From the NCBI GenBank assembly GCA_016297325.1, contig JAEDGW010000107.1:1-8887 (forward strand): a stretch of 8,887 nucleotides of DNA. Direction: 5' to 3'. The DNA comes from Coprococcus sp. Its GTDB lineage: Bacteria > Bacillota > Clostridia > Lachnospirales > Lachnospiraceae. The notes under the pieces were generated by a model. That model saw nothing but the letters and a program-made list of their open reading frames with translations. It had not been told where the DNA came from and made no database searches. Positions 1 to 7,139 of this stretch are shown piece by piece. The number at the start of each line of letters is the position of its first letter. Within the stretch, counting starts at the first letter, position 1. The translations under genes were made by a program, and so were the position numbers.

Positions 1-167
1 ATAATCTCTTTCTTGTTGTATGAACCGCAGTTCTTACAAACTCTGTGTGGAACCATTAACTCGCCACACTTGCTGCACTTTACTAATGCTGGTGCAGACA
101 TCTTCCAGTTAGCTCTTCTCTTATCTCTTCTAGCCTTTGAGCTCTTATTCTTTGGACAAATTGACAT
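1..167 (-). CDS. rpmF: 50S ribosomal protein L32, 3' end cut off by window edge
   Basis: Structural protein of the large ribosomal subunit. The 55 visible codons begin MSICPKNKSSKARRDKRR, the conserved basic N-terminus of bacterial L32. A zinc ribbon follows, with ligand cysteines C31 and C34 (KCSKCGE) and C44 and C47 (VCKNCGS). This is the zinc-binding (C+) paralogue type. L32 is usually about 57 to 60 residues, so only a few codons and the stop lie beyond base 1. The ATG is preceded by a GGAGGTG Shine-Dalgarno at 180-174. That sequence starts on the base right after the yceD stop codon (TGAGGAGG), so the two genes are tightly coupled, with a 13-nt gap. The yceD-rpmF pairing is conserved very widely in bacteria. 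Identification is secure; only the C-terminus is unseen. Confidence 0.97.
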   Translation of the reverse strand, partial: MSICPKNKSSKARRDKRRANWKMSAPALVKCSKCGELMVPHRVCKNCGSYNKKEI

Positions 168-180
168 TATTCACACCTCC

Positions 181-696
181 TCAATTCTTTAAGATGTTAT
201 CAAAAACTGATAATCTAGGATCAGGAACAAAATCATCACAGTTACATGAACCGTGATTCAGATTCGTTCCACACACCTTACAAAGTCCCTTGCAGTCATC
301 TTTGCAGAGAATCTGTATTGGAACTAAACCCATCAGCTCCTTTTTTAAAAGTGCGTCCATATCGATATTACAGTCTTCAAAATAGCTTAACTCATCTATC
401 TCATCAACGTCATCAGAATCGAAAACGGAAGTGTCAATGACAGTATCAATGTCGACGTCAAATTCTCTCTGGAATTCTTCGAGACACCTGTCGCACACAA
501 GATTCATGACAATCCTGGTGCTGCCGGCGATCTTGACTCTGTTCTTACCATCATTCTTAAGTTCCAATGTGAAATCATCGGCACTTCCTATGCGGTAATC
601 CATTCCCTTAAACTGGAAACTGTCAAAATCAACATGAACTTCTACGTTTCTGGTCAATCCTTCGGTGGATAAAATTTCAGATAAATCAATTAACAT
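181..696 (-). CDS. yceD: YceD/DUF177 family protein, 23S rRNA accumulation factor
   Basis: A 171-residue DUF177 protein. In E. coli and plants, members are needed for normal accumulation of 23S rRNA; the exact biochemical activity is not settled. The visible signature is a CxxC pair at C68/C71 (VCDRC) and a C-terminal cluster C131, C135, C139, C142 (CKDDCKGLCKVCG) followed by NLN and C151/C153. This looks like a zinc-binding module, and the tail DPRLSVFDNIL is typical of the family. Start choice: an in-frame GTG at 717-715 would give seven more residues. However, it lies at the predicted transcription start, about 8 nt from the end of the -10 box, and has no ribosome binding site. The ATG at 696-694 has AGGAG five bases upstream and yields the family-typical MLIDLSEIL start. 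It is cotranscribed with rpmF, 13 nt downstream. Confidence 0.93.
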   Translation of the reverse strand: MLIDLSEILSTEGLTRNVEVHVDFDSFQFKGMDYRIGSADDFTLELKNDGKNRVKIAGSTRIVMNLVCDRCLEEFQREFDVDIDTVIDTSVFDSDDVDEIDELSYFEDCNIDMDALLKKELMGLVPIQILCKDDCKGLCKVCGTNLNHGSCNCDDFVPDPRLSVFDNILKN

Positions 697-701
697 AATA
701 T

Positions 702-706
702 CTCCT
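702..706 (-). promoter_or_regulatory. Ribosome binding site that fixes the yceD start
   Basis: AGGAG read on the minus strand, five bases before the ATG at 696-694. The alternative upstream GTG at 717-715 has nothing comparable and would make an almost leaderless start, so this site decides for the shorter protein. Confidence 0.8.
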
Positions 707-724
707 AAAAATCGCACATCTGCT

Positions 725-753
725 ATTATACATACATGGTTATCCTATGTCAA
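725..753 (-). promoter_or_regulatory. Consensus sigma-A promoter for yceD-rpmF
   Basis: On the minus strand the -35 box TTGACA (753-748) is separated by exactly 17 bases from the -10 box TATAAT (730-725). All 12 positions match the vegetative sigma consensus. Predicted transcription start is near 718, giving a leader of about 22 nt before the yceD ATG. This is the strongest promoter in the window, as expected for a ribosomal protein operon. It lets yceD-rpmF be transcribed independently of ackA upstream. Confidence 0.88.
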
Positions 754-774
754 CAAATTTTTGCAAAAATTTGT
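753..774 (-). repeat. Perfect 22-bp AT-rich palindrome abutting the yceD -35 box
   Basis: The half-site ACAAATTTTTG is followed immediately by its exact reverse complement CAAAAATTTGT, with dyad centre between 763 and 764 and no mismatch or spacer. The last base overlaps the first base of the TTGACA -35 box, so the element sits at about -36 to -57 relative to the predicted start. An overlapping 8-bp palindrome TTGTACAA occupies 771-778. It could be a regulator operator, an UP-like element contacting the RNA polymerase alpha subunits, or both. It is a poor terminator for ackA because the stem is nearly all A-T and no U-tract follows. The palindrome is certain; its function is inferred. Confidence 0.75.
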
Positions 775-813
775 ACAATTTAGTCAGACAAAAATATATG
801 TTTTGCAGAGTGC

Positions 814-2007
814 TTATTTGCTTACCAATTCAACAGTTTCACGTGCAATCGCAAGTTCCTCGTTTGTAGGTACAACCCATACCTGAACCTTTGAAGAATC
901 TGTGGAGATCTTTGTCTCTTCTCCGCGGATCTCGTTCTTTGCCTCGTCGATATCTATTCCCATAAATCCAAGATCAGCTGTAGACATCTTTCTTACATAA
1001 GGATTGTTCTCTCCTATACCTGCGGTAAATGCGATGGCATCAAGTCCACCCATAGCTGCTGCGTATGCACCGATATATTTCTTTACACTGTAGCAGAACA
1101 CGTCAAGTGCAAGTCTACATCTGTCATTTCCATCCTTCATTCCAGCGTCAAGGTCTCTGAAATCGCTTGATACACCTGAAAGGCCAGATACTCCTGACTT
1201 CTTATTCAGTATGTTTGTTATCTCTTCGATCGACTTGCCTTCTTTACCAGCTATGAATTCTATGATGGCTGGATCGATATCTCCGCTTCTGGTACCCATA
1301 GGAAGTCCTGCAAGAGGTGTAAGTCCCATGGTCGTATCAACTGACTTTCCTCCGTCAACTGCGGTGATACTTGAACCGTTTCCGAGGTGGCATACGATCA
1401 TCTTTGTATCTTTAATGTCCTTGCCGATGAGCTCGGCGAGTCTCTTTGATACGAAGCTGTGGCTTGTTCCATGGAAACCGTATCTTCTTATCTTATATTT
1501 CTCATAATACTCATAAGGTATTGCGTATGTATAAGCTCTGTCAGGCATGGTCTGATGAAATGCAGTGTCAAATACAGCGACCATAGGTACTCCTGGCATA
1601 TGAGCCTGACATGCTCTGATTCCGATAAGGTTGGCAGGATTGTGAAGTGGTGCAAGGTCGTTGCACTCCTCTATGGCTGACATAACCTCGTCAGATATCA
1701 CGGTCGACTCAGCAAACTTCTCGCCGCCATGTACGATCCTGTGGCCGACAGCATCTATCTCATCAAGTGACTCGATAGCGCCTGTCTCCTTGTCAAGGAG
1801 TGCGTCAAGCACATACTTTACAGCCACATTGTGATCAGGCATAGCTGCATCAACGGTGTATTTTTCTTTGCCCATCGTCTGATGTGTAAGTCTGCCGTCT
1901 ATGGTGATTCTCTCACACAAACCCTTTGCAATGACAGCCTCTGTATCAGAATCGATGAGCTGATACTTAAGTGATGAGCTGCCGCAATTTATTACCAGAA
2001 CTTTCAT
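814..2007 (-). CDS. ackA: Acetate kinase
   Basis: Transfers phosphate from acetyl phosphate to ADP, giving acetate and ATP: the energy-yielding step of acetate fermentation, in the cytoplasm. The 397-residue length is normal. Family landmarks are present: N-terminal NCGSSSLK with N7, the signature GHRIVHGGE with R90, VFDTAFHQTMP with D147 (catalytic Asp), YGFHGTSH with H179, the phosphate-binding HLGNGSSI, TPLAGLPMGTRSGDIDP with the second catalytic Arg, GIGENNPYVR, and E383 in the C-terminal NEEL for Mg binding. These correspond to the residues established for the Methanosarcina enzyme. The ATG has AGGAGG eight bases upstream. It follows pta by 52 nt with no terminator between, so the two form an operon. 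No convincing intrinsic terminator follows the stop, so some read-through into yceD-rpmF is likely. Confidence 0.98.
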   Translation of the reverse strand: MKVLVINCGSSSLKYQLIDSDTEAVIAKGLCERITIDGRLTHQTMGKEKYTVDAAMPDHNVAVKYVLDALLDKETGAIESLDEIDAVGHRIVHGGEKFAESTVISDEVMSAIEECNDLAPLHNPANLIGIRACQAHMPGVPMVAVFDTAFHQTMPDRAYTYAIPYEYYEKYKIRRYGFHGTSHSFVSKRLAELIGKDIKDTKMIVCHLGNGSSITAVDGGKSVDTTMGLTPLAGLPMGTRSGDIDPAIIEFIAGKEGKSIEEITNILNKKSGVSGLSGVSSDFRDLDAGMKDGNDRCRLALDVFCYSVKKYIGAYAAAMGGLDAIAFTAGIGENNPYVRKMSTADLGFMGIDIDEAKNEIRGEETKISTDSSKVQVWVVPTNEELAIARETVELVSK

Positions 2008-2059
2008 CTCTCAAACCTCCTGTTTTAAATAAACAAAATATGATCAAATAATTTATAAC

Positions 2060-3091
2060 TTATCTCTCCTTAGGAGTAACCTTCATAAGTCCGGCTTCCT
2101 GTGCCTGTGCCTGGATCGCTGTGATAGCTACAACACCCACTATGTCGTCGCTCACACATCCTCTGGACAGATCGTTTACAGGCTTTGTAATACCCTGTGT
2201 TACAGGACCATAAGCCTCAGCTTTTGCAAGTCTCTGTACAAGCTTGTATCCAATATTCGCAGCATCAAGATCAGGGAATACAAGTACATTCGCATGACCT
2301 GCAACGTTGCTTCCAGGTGCCTTTGAAGCTGCAACTTCAGGAACAAGTGCAGCGTCAGACTGGAGTTCGCCATCACATCTGAGATCAGGAAATTCAGCGT
2401 TGACGATCTCTGTTGCCTCTATAACCTTGTCGACATCAGGGTGCTTTGCACTGCCCTTTGTTGAGTGTGATAACATGGCAACAACCGGTTCATCCTGGAC
2501 CAGAAGCTGGAATGACTTTGCTGACTGCTCTGCTATATCCGCAAGCTCTGAAGCTGATGGACTCTGGTTAAGTCCGGCATCAGAAAATACAAATGCTCCG
2601 TTTGAACCGTATTCACAATTCGGTACAACAACAAGGAAGAATGCTGATACGATTCTTGTACCAGGCGCTGTCTTGAGTGTCTGAAGTGCTGCTCTGAGTA
2701 CGTCTGCTGAAGCGTTGATCGCACCTGCAACCATTCCGTCTGCGTCGTCCTGTTTAACCATCATACAGCCAAAGTATAATGGGTTTGTCAGAAGAAGCTC
2801 TCTTGCCCTTGCCTCTGTCATGCCTTTCTTTCTTCTCATCTCCACGAAAACGTCTACATATTCATCAAATTTCTCATACTTCTCTGGATTGACAAATGAT
2901 GCTCCACTGAGATCGATATCACCTGCCCTGCTTATGATATCCTCTTTGTCGCCGATCAGAATCACGTTCGCAATGCCCTCTGCCAATACCTTGCCGGCTG
3001 CCTCGATAGTTCTCATGTCTGATGTCTCAGGCAATACGATCGTCTTCTTATTCTGCTTTGCTCTTTCTTTTAATTGTTCGATAAACTTCAT
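2060..3091 (-). CDS. pta: Phosphate acetyltransferase, short single-domain form
   Basis: Converts acetyl-CoA and phosphate to acetyl phosphate and CoA, feeding acetate kinase directly downstream. At 343 residues it is the compact Pta found in Firmicutes and Methanosarcina, lacking the long N-terminal regulatory domains of the enterobacterial enzyme. Conserved blocks include VLPETSDMRTIEAA near the N-terminus, DADGMVAGA, TAPGTRIVSAFF, FSDAGLNQSPSA, MLSHSTKGSAKHP, GSNVAGHANVLVFPDLDAANI and the C-terminal NDLSRGCVSDDIV. In this last block S309, R310 and D316 match the catalytic Ser, Arg and Asp of the Methanosarcina enzyme at the same numbers. The ATG lies nine bases after an AAAGGGGG ribosome binding site. 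A phosphate butyryltransferase is a distant alternative, but the motifs and the ackA partner favour Pta. Confidence 0.97.
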   Translation of the reverse strand: MKFIEQLKERAKQNKKTIVLPETSDMRTIEAAGKVLAEGIANVILIGDKEDIISRAGDIDLSGASFVNPEKYEKFDEYVDVFVEMRRKKGMTEARARELLLTNPLYFGCMMVKQDDADGMVAGAINASADVLRAALQTLKTAPGTRIVSAFFLVVVPNCEYGSNGAFVFSDAGLNQSPSASELADIAEQSAKSFQLLVQDEPVVAMLSHSTKGSAKHPDVDKVIEATEIVNAEFPDLRCDGELQSDAALVPEVAASKAPGSNVAGHANVLVFPDLDAANIGYKLVQRLAKAEAYGPVTQGITKPVNDLSRGCVSDDIVGVVAITAIQAQAQEAGLMKVTPKER

Positions 3092-3131
3092 GGTTTATGT
3101 CCCCCTTTGGAATAATGAAACATATAGAATT

Positions 3132-3160
3132 AGTGTAACTCATTACCCCATTATTCTCAA
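3132..3160 (-). promoter_or_regulatory. Candidate sigma-A promoter for pta-ackA
   Basis: On the minus strand, TTGAGA (3160-3155) and TACACT (3137-3132) are separated by 17 bases, giving 5/6 and 4/6 matches to consensus. The predicted start is about 35 nt before the pta ATG. The 132-nt gap between coaE and pta is the largest below the greA leader, which fits a transcription unit boundary. Other AT-rich hexamers nearby make the exact boxes uncertain. Confidence 0.45.
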
Positions 3161-3223
3161 TACAATTAACCAAAAAAATTGTCTTTTTATCCGTACAATC
3201 CGTTATTATAGCCAAAAAATATT

Positions 3224-3814
3224 CTATAAAATTTCCATGGCAGTTCTGATATGATTTCGCAATTCTTCTCTATCACCTGAATTGTCTATTTTTTTTACAC
3301 AATTTATCTCATAATAGCTGTCAGGTTCCTGTGATCTTATGACAGCCACGGCTTTATCCCTGCTGAATCCGCGATATCTGCACAGTCTGTCGATCCTTAC
3401 TTCCACATTGGCGTACACGAACCACATCTCATCACATATGGAAAGGTAGCCGTCCTGTATAAGCAGAGCCGCCTCGAGTATATACAGTTCGCAGCCACTT
3501 TCTTTCTGTTCGTTTATAGATTCTAATATGGCATTTTTTACATTTGGATGTGTGATCTGATTAAGCCTTTCAAGTTTATCCGGATCTCCAAATACTATGG
3601 CTCCAAGTTTTGCCCTGTCAATCGTTTTGTCAGAAGCCAGAATACCATCGCCAAATGTGTCAACTATATCAGTATATGATCTCTGCCCGGGTTCCATGAG
3701 TCTGTGAGCCAGAGCATCAGCTTCCATGATGAATGCGCCATACTCCTCTTTGAAGATGGACAGCACTGCTGTTTTTCCTGATCCTATCCCGCCTGTTATT
3801 CCTATGATCTTCAT
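3224..3814 (-). CDS. coaE: Dephospho-CoA kinase
   Basis: Phosphorylates the 3'-hydroxyl of the dephospho-CoA ribose with ATP, the last step of coenzyme A synthesis. The 196-residue protein starts MKIIGITGGIGSGKT, with the Walker A P-loop GGIGSGKT at residues 8 to 15. It then shows EADALAHRLMEPG with D33, LGAIVFGDPDKLERLNQITHP in the CoA-binding part, an ILEAALLIQDGY segment in place of the common VPLLFE, and the lid region RLCRYRGFSRDKA...RSQ. A slightly longer frame could open at a TTG at 3823-3821, but that codon sits almost on top of the AAGGA ribosome binding site. The ATG at 3814-3812 is ten bases from it and starts exactly at the conserved beta strand. It lies 50 nt downstream of polA; the coaE-polA neighbourhood is common in Firmicutes. 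The final stretch is less conserved but intact. Confidence 0.95.
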   Translation of the reverse strand: MKIIGITGGIGSGKTAVLSIFKEEYGAFIMEADALAHRLMEPGQRSYTDIVDTFGDGILASDKTIDRAKLGAIVFGDPDKLERLNQITHPNVKNAILESINEQKESGCELYILEAALLIQDGYLSICDEMWFVYANVEVRIDRLCRYRGFSRDKAVAVIRSQEPDSYYEINCVKKIDNSGDREELRNHIRTAMEIL

Positions 3815-3864
3815 TGTACACAAATCCTTATCTCTATATGATAATTAGTCTATCGGTGTAATTT

Positions 3865-6510
3865 CTATTTTGCCTCGTACCAGTTCATGCCGGATGCAAC
3901 GCCTACTTCAAGAGGCACTGACATATCCGCAGCATTCATCATCTCGTCCACAAGAAGTTTCTTTACCGTATCAACTTCATCCTCTGCAGTCTCAATGAGT
4001 AATTCGTCATGGATCTGGAGTATGAGCTGTGATTTCAGTCCAAGTTCCTTCAGTTTCATATTGACTCTGACCATGGCGATCTTGATGATATCCGCCGCAG
4101 TTCCCTGGATAGGGGAATTCATGGCAACTCTTTCTCCGAAGCTTCTCTGCATGAAATTGGATGATTTCAGTTCAGGTATAGGTCTGATACGTCCAAACAT
4201 CGTTGTTACATATCCGTTCTTTTTTGCATCTTCAACCTGTTTGTCGAGATACAGTTTTATGCTCTGGTATGTGTCATAATATTTCTGTATGAAGTCTGCC
4301 GCTTCTTTTCTCGATATTCCAAGATCTTCAGAAAGGCCAAATGCACTGATTCCGTACACTATACCGAAATTGACAGCTTTTGCGTGTCTTCTCTGCAGAT
4401 CAGTGACCTCCTCTATAGGTACTCCAAACACTTCAGATGCTGTTGTCGCATGTATATCTATATTGTTCCTGAACGCATTCTGCATGACTTTGTCGCCGGA
4501 CAAATGTGCAAGAACTCTGAGCTCGACCTGTGAATAGTCAGCATCAACAAATACATAGCCGTCTTTAGGGATAAATGCTTTTCTTATCAGTCTTCCCATC
4601 TCAAGTCTCATAGGTATGTTCTGCAGATTTGGTTCAGTTGAACTTATTCTTCCTGTTGCAGTGATCGTCTGATTGAAAGTTCCGTGTATTCTCTCGTCAT
4701 CAGAGATATAATTTACGAGTCCGACTGCGTAGGTTGAATTCAGCTTTGTGAGCTGTCTGTATTCAAGGATATCCTCTATGATCGGATGAACGGATCTTAT
4801 CTTTTCCAGGACGTCAACACTTGTGGAATATCCGGTTTTCGTCTTCTTTCCTCCGGGAAGGGCCATATCTTCAAAGAGGATCGGTCCGAGCTGCTTAGGT
4901 GAATTGATGTTGAAATCCTTGCCTGCATATCCGATTATAGAATCGTGGAGCTCCTGTATTCTCTTCTCAAGGCTGTGGCTGTATTCTTCAAGTGCGTTTT
5001 TATCTACCCGGATGCCACGCTTTTCCATATCGTACAAAGTGTATGCCGTTGGAAGTTCTACATTCATATACAGCTCATACATTCCCTCAGATTTCAGGCG
5101 CTCAGTAAGGATGTCTGAAGCAAGAAGGGGAACAACAGCTTTATATGCGAACACTTCAAGGAAATTGTCACTGATAAATGTGAACATATTGAGGTCTTCT
5201 TTGCCGGTAAGCTCTTTCTCGGATGGAAGTATTATCTCAAGATATTCCTTTGATATATCGTCATAGTTGTACGTGTCTTCTAGCGGATTCAGCAGATATG
5301 CCGCAATTCCGGTATCAATGACATTTGAATCTGCTTCTGTAAAAGCGATATACTTCAATGTTTCTTTGATATCCCCGACACATATCCTAATATTCTTTTT
5401 GCAGAGATCAAGAATCAGATCAGATGCCTTGTCTGATGTTATAGCGGATGATGTGTTTATGATGTATGCCTGTTTGTCATCGCATGCCAGTGCTATTCCA
5501 AGCATCATGTCATCGCTTGTGATCACATACATTCCAACTCGTCCGGATTCCTGTACTTTATCGGAGAGTGAACTCATCTCATCTTCGCTGTTCACTACGA
5601 TTATCTCAGGCTTGAGTTCGTTCATGACAGGCTTGCTCTCAAACTTTTTGAGAAGGCTCTTGAACCCAAGTCTCTTAAAGATATTGTATGATCCATCATT
5701 AAATATATCTTCTATGGATGTATCTGAAAGTGTTATATCCAGTTCGCAGTCAAGTTTTATCGTAGCAAGCTCTTTTGACATAAATGCCTGCTCTGAAAAT
5801 TCGCGGAGATTCTTCTGCGCTTTAGGTGGTTTGATCTCATCTATATGCTCCATGGCGTTCTCGATACTTCCCCACTCCTGTATGATCTTGCCTGCGGTCT
5901 TTTCGCCGATACCAGGAACACCTGGGATGTTATCAGAAGCATCTCCCATAAGCCCCTTCATGTCAATAAACTGAACCGGTGTCACTCCGTAGAGATTCTG
6001 TACATCAGCGGCATAGTAGTTTTCCACTGTGGTGCCGCCGGCTTTTGTTTTGGGGATTCTCACAAGTATATTGTCTGTGGCAAGCTGAAGAAGATCCCTA
6101 TCACCTGAGACGATGACTACAGAATATCCTTCCGCATCTGCCTTTCTTGAAAGGGTTCCGATGATATCGTCAGCCTCATAGCCACCTTTTTCGGCGATCG
6201 TTATATGCATAGAAGTTAAGACTTCCTTCATAAGAGGTACCTGTTCTCTGAGTTCGTCAGGCATAGCCTTTCTTGTCCCTTTGTACTCCTTGTACATAAG
6301 ATGTCTGAATGTTGGCTGTTTTACATCGAACGCTACACACAGATTGGAGGGCTTTTCCTCATCCATGATCTTAAACAGGATGTTCAGAAATCCAAGGACC
6401 GCATTTGTGTGAAGCCCTTCATAATTCGTGAGATCCGGGAGTCCATAGAAAGCTCTGTTCAAAATGCTGTGGCCGTCCACAATCAGTATCTTTTTGTTTT
6501 GATCTGGCAT
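3865..6510 (-). CDS. polA: DNA polymerase I
   Basis: Removes RNA primers and fills gaps in replication and excision repair. The 881-residue protein has three domains. Residues 1 to about 290 form the 5'-nuclease, with D12, D62, YEADD (111-115), SGDRD (135-139) and MGDASDN (188-194) as metal-binding and flap-nuclease residues. Residues about 300 to 480 form a 3'-5' exonuclease-like domain that has lost key acids. The C-terminal polymerase carries motif A DADYSQVELR (D658), motif B RRHAKAVNFGIVYG (R707, K711, F715, Y719) and motif C QIHDELL (D835, E836). F715, at the E. coli F762 position, predicts discrimination against dideoxynucleotides. An in-frame ATG at 6561-6559 would add 17 residues and overlap the upstream gene. 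The ATG at 6510-6508 has GGAGG eight bases upstream and begins next to the conserved KILIVDGHS. The preceding gene ends 31 nt upstream. Confidence 0.97.
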   Translation of the reverse strand: MPDQNKKILIVDGHSILNRAFYGLPDLTNYEGLHTNAVLGFLNILFKIMDEEKPSNLCVAFDVKQPTFRHLMYKEYKGTRKAMPDELREQVPLMKEVLTSMHITIAEKGGYEADDIIGTLSRKADAEGYSVVIVSGDRDLLQLATDNILVRIPKTKAGGTTVENYYAADVQNLYGVTPVQFIDMKGLMGDASDNIPGVPGIGEKTAGKIIQEWGSIENAMEHIDEIKPPKAQKNLREFSEQAFMSKELATIKLDCELDITLSDTSIEDIFNDGSYNIFKRLGFKSLLKKFESKPVMNELKPEIIVVNSEDEMSSLSDKVQESGRVGMYVITSDDMMLGIALACDDKQAYIINTSSAITSDKASDLILDLCKKNIRICVGDIKETLKYIAFTEADSNVIDTGIAAYLLNPLEDTYNYDDISKEYLEIILPSEKELTGKEDLNMFTFISDNFLEVFAYKAVVPLLASDILTERLKSEGMYELYMNVELPTAYTLYDMEKRGIRVDKNALEEYSHSLEKRIQELHDSIIGYAGKDFNINSPKQLGPILFEDMALPGGKKTKTGYSTSVDVLEKIRSVHPIIEDILEYRQLTKLNSTYAVGLVNYISDDERIHGTFNQTITATGRISSTEPNLQNIPMRLEMGRLIRKAFIPKDGYVFVDADYSQVELRVLAHLSGDKVMQNAFRNNIDIHATTASEVFGVPIEEVTDLQRRHAKAVNFGIVYGISAFGLSEDLGISRKEAADFIQKYYDTYQSIKLYLDKQVEDAKKNGYVTTMFGRIRPIPELKSSNFMQRSFGERVAMNSPIQGTAADIIKIAMVRVNMKLKELGLKSQLILQIHDELLIETAEDEVDTVKKLLVDEMMNAADMSVPLEVGVASGMNWYEAK

Positions 6511-6518
6511 AAAATCGT

Positions 6519-6523
6519 CCTCC
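6519..6523 (-). promoter_or_regulatory. Ribosome binding site that fixes the polA start
   Basis: GGAGG on the minus strand, eight bases before the ATG at 6510-6508. Its position rules in the short form of PolA and rules out the in-frame ATG at 6561-6559, which would overlap the end of the upstream gene. Confidence 0.85.
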
Positions 6524-6541
6524 ATAAATATATTGTTGCAA

Positions 6542-7084
6542 TTATTTCGTAAGTCCCTCATGGTTCTCGTTGTATTTGCTGACCTTGTCCATAAAGTCAG
6601 CTATCGGATCTTTTGCAGTTTCCTCCTCCGTATAATATCTGTCTATATCGCTCGCATCATACGTGGAATCGTTCAGCAGCCTTGGCTCAAAGAAATCCGC
6701 AAAATAATACTGTGACTGTTCACTCAGCTTAGAATACTGTTCATAGTCGTACACCTTGTCAAGTGCTCCGTTATACAGCCAGATGAGACCGGCTACTATA
6801 GCTGCTATGACTACAATAAATGTAGAATTGGCAATTCGCTTAACTGTGGTTAGGCGGTTCTTCTCCTCATCCAGTTTATTGTTCAATGCGTCCCGGAAAT
6901 CCATTGATACATTGTCTGATTCATCAAGCTGTTTCATTCCGACTATCAGAGTGTAGTATATGTCAAGTTCTTCATAACAGTTTTTGCATGATCTGACATG
7001 CTTAATAAACTCCCGGAGTTCGTCGTCGGGGAGTTTATTTTCTATAAATGCCATGATCTTTGATTGTGCTTCCAAACAATTCAT
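6542..7084 (-). CDS. Membrane protein with N-terminal anti-sigma-type zinc finger (zf-HC2-like)
   Basis: No named gene is recognised. The 180-residue protein starts with a cytoplasmic zinc-binding anti-sigma-like module: C3 in MNCLEAQ and H29-x3-C33-x2-C36 in HVRSCKNC, the layout of zf-HC2/ZAS anti-sigma factors. A charged linker (about 54-83, with DEEKNRL) follows, then one membrane helix at about residues 88-104 (FIVVIAAIVAGLIWLY). An acidic, tyrosine-rich outer segment (YDYEQYSKLSEQSQYYF) ends the protein. The topology predicted is cytoplasmic N-terminus, outer C-terminus. The ATG at 7084-7082 has AGGTGA about six bases upstream; a GTG three codons earlier overlaps that site and is rejected. 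It sits 41 nt after greA and 31 nt before polA. No sigma factor gene is adjacent, so its partner, if any, is encoded elsewhere. The fold call is good; function as an anti-sigma factor is inference. Confidence 0.72.
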   Translation of the reverse strand: MNCLEAQSKIMAFIENKLPDDELREFIKHVRSCKNCYEELDIYYTLIVGMKQLDESDNVSMDFRDALNNKLDEEKNRLTTVKRIANSTFIVVIAAIVAGLIWLYNGALDKVYDYEQYSKLSEQSQYYFADFFEPRLLNDSTYDASDIDRYYTEEETAKDPIADFMDKVSKYNENHEGLTK

Positions 7085-7110
7085 ACCTATCACCTGATAC
7101 CCATATACTA

Positions 7111-7139
7111 CATATAATGTCTATATTAGTTTATCTCAA
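7111..7139 (-). promoter_or_regulatory. Weak candidate internal promoter before the zinc-finger gene
   Basis: TTGAGA (7139-7134, inside the last codons of greA) and TATATG (7116-7111) with a 17-base spacer on the minus strand, 5/6 and 4/6 matches. It could supply separate transcription of the zinc-finger gene, polA and coaE. The region is AT-rich, so a chance match is quite possible. Confidence 0.25.

Noticed and set aside
715..717. GTG start for a 178-residue YceD
   Set aside because: It coincides with the predicted transcription start and has no ribosome binding site. The ATG at 696-694 has AGGAG and the family-typical N-terminus.
785..804. CAAAA...TTTTG inverted repeat just after ackA as a terminator
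   Set aside because: It is an A-T-only five-pair stem with no U-tract after it and would not be stable.
3176..3206. Possible terminator after coaE (ATTGT...ACAAT followed by TTTTTTT on the minus strand)
   Set aside because: The stem has only five base pairs, mostly A-T, with a 12-nt loop. That is too weak to call, although the T-run is real.
2715..3254. Plus-strand open frame of 179 codons opposite pta and the coaE-pta gap
   Set aside because: It is a mirror of well-conserved Pta codons and runs into non-coding AT-rich sequence. No family resemblance is visible.
5267..5974. Long plus-strand open frame of 235 codons opposite polA
   Set aside because: It lies wholly antisense to conserved PolA coding sequence, the translation is Ser/Ile-rich shadow sequence with no recognisable motif, and there is no convincing ribosome binding site.
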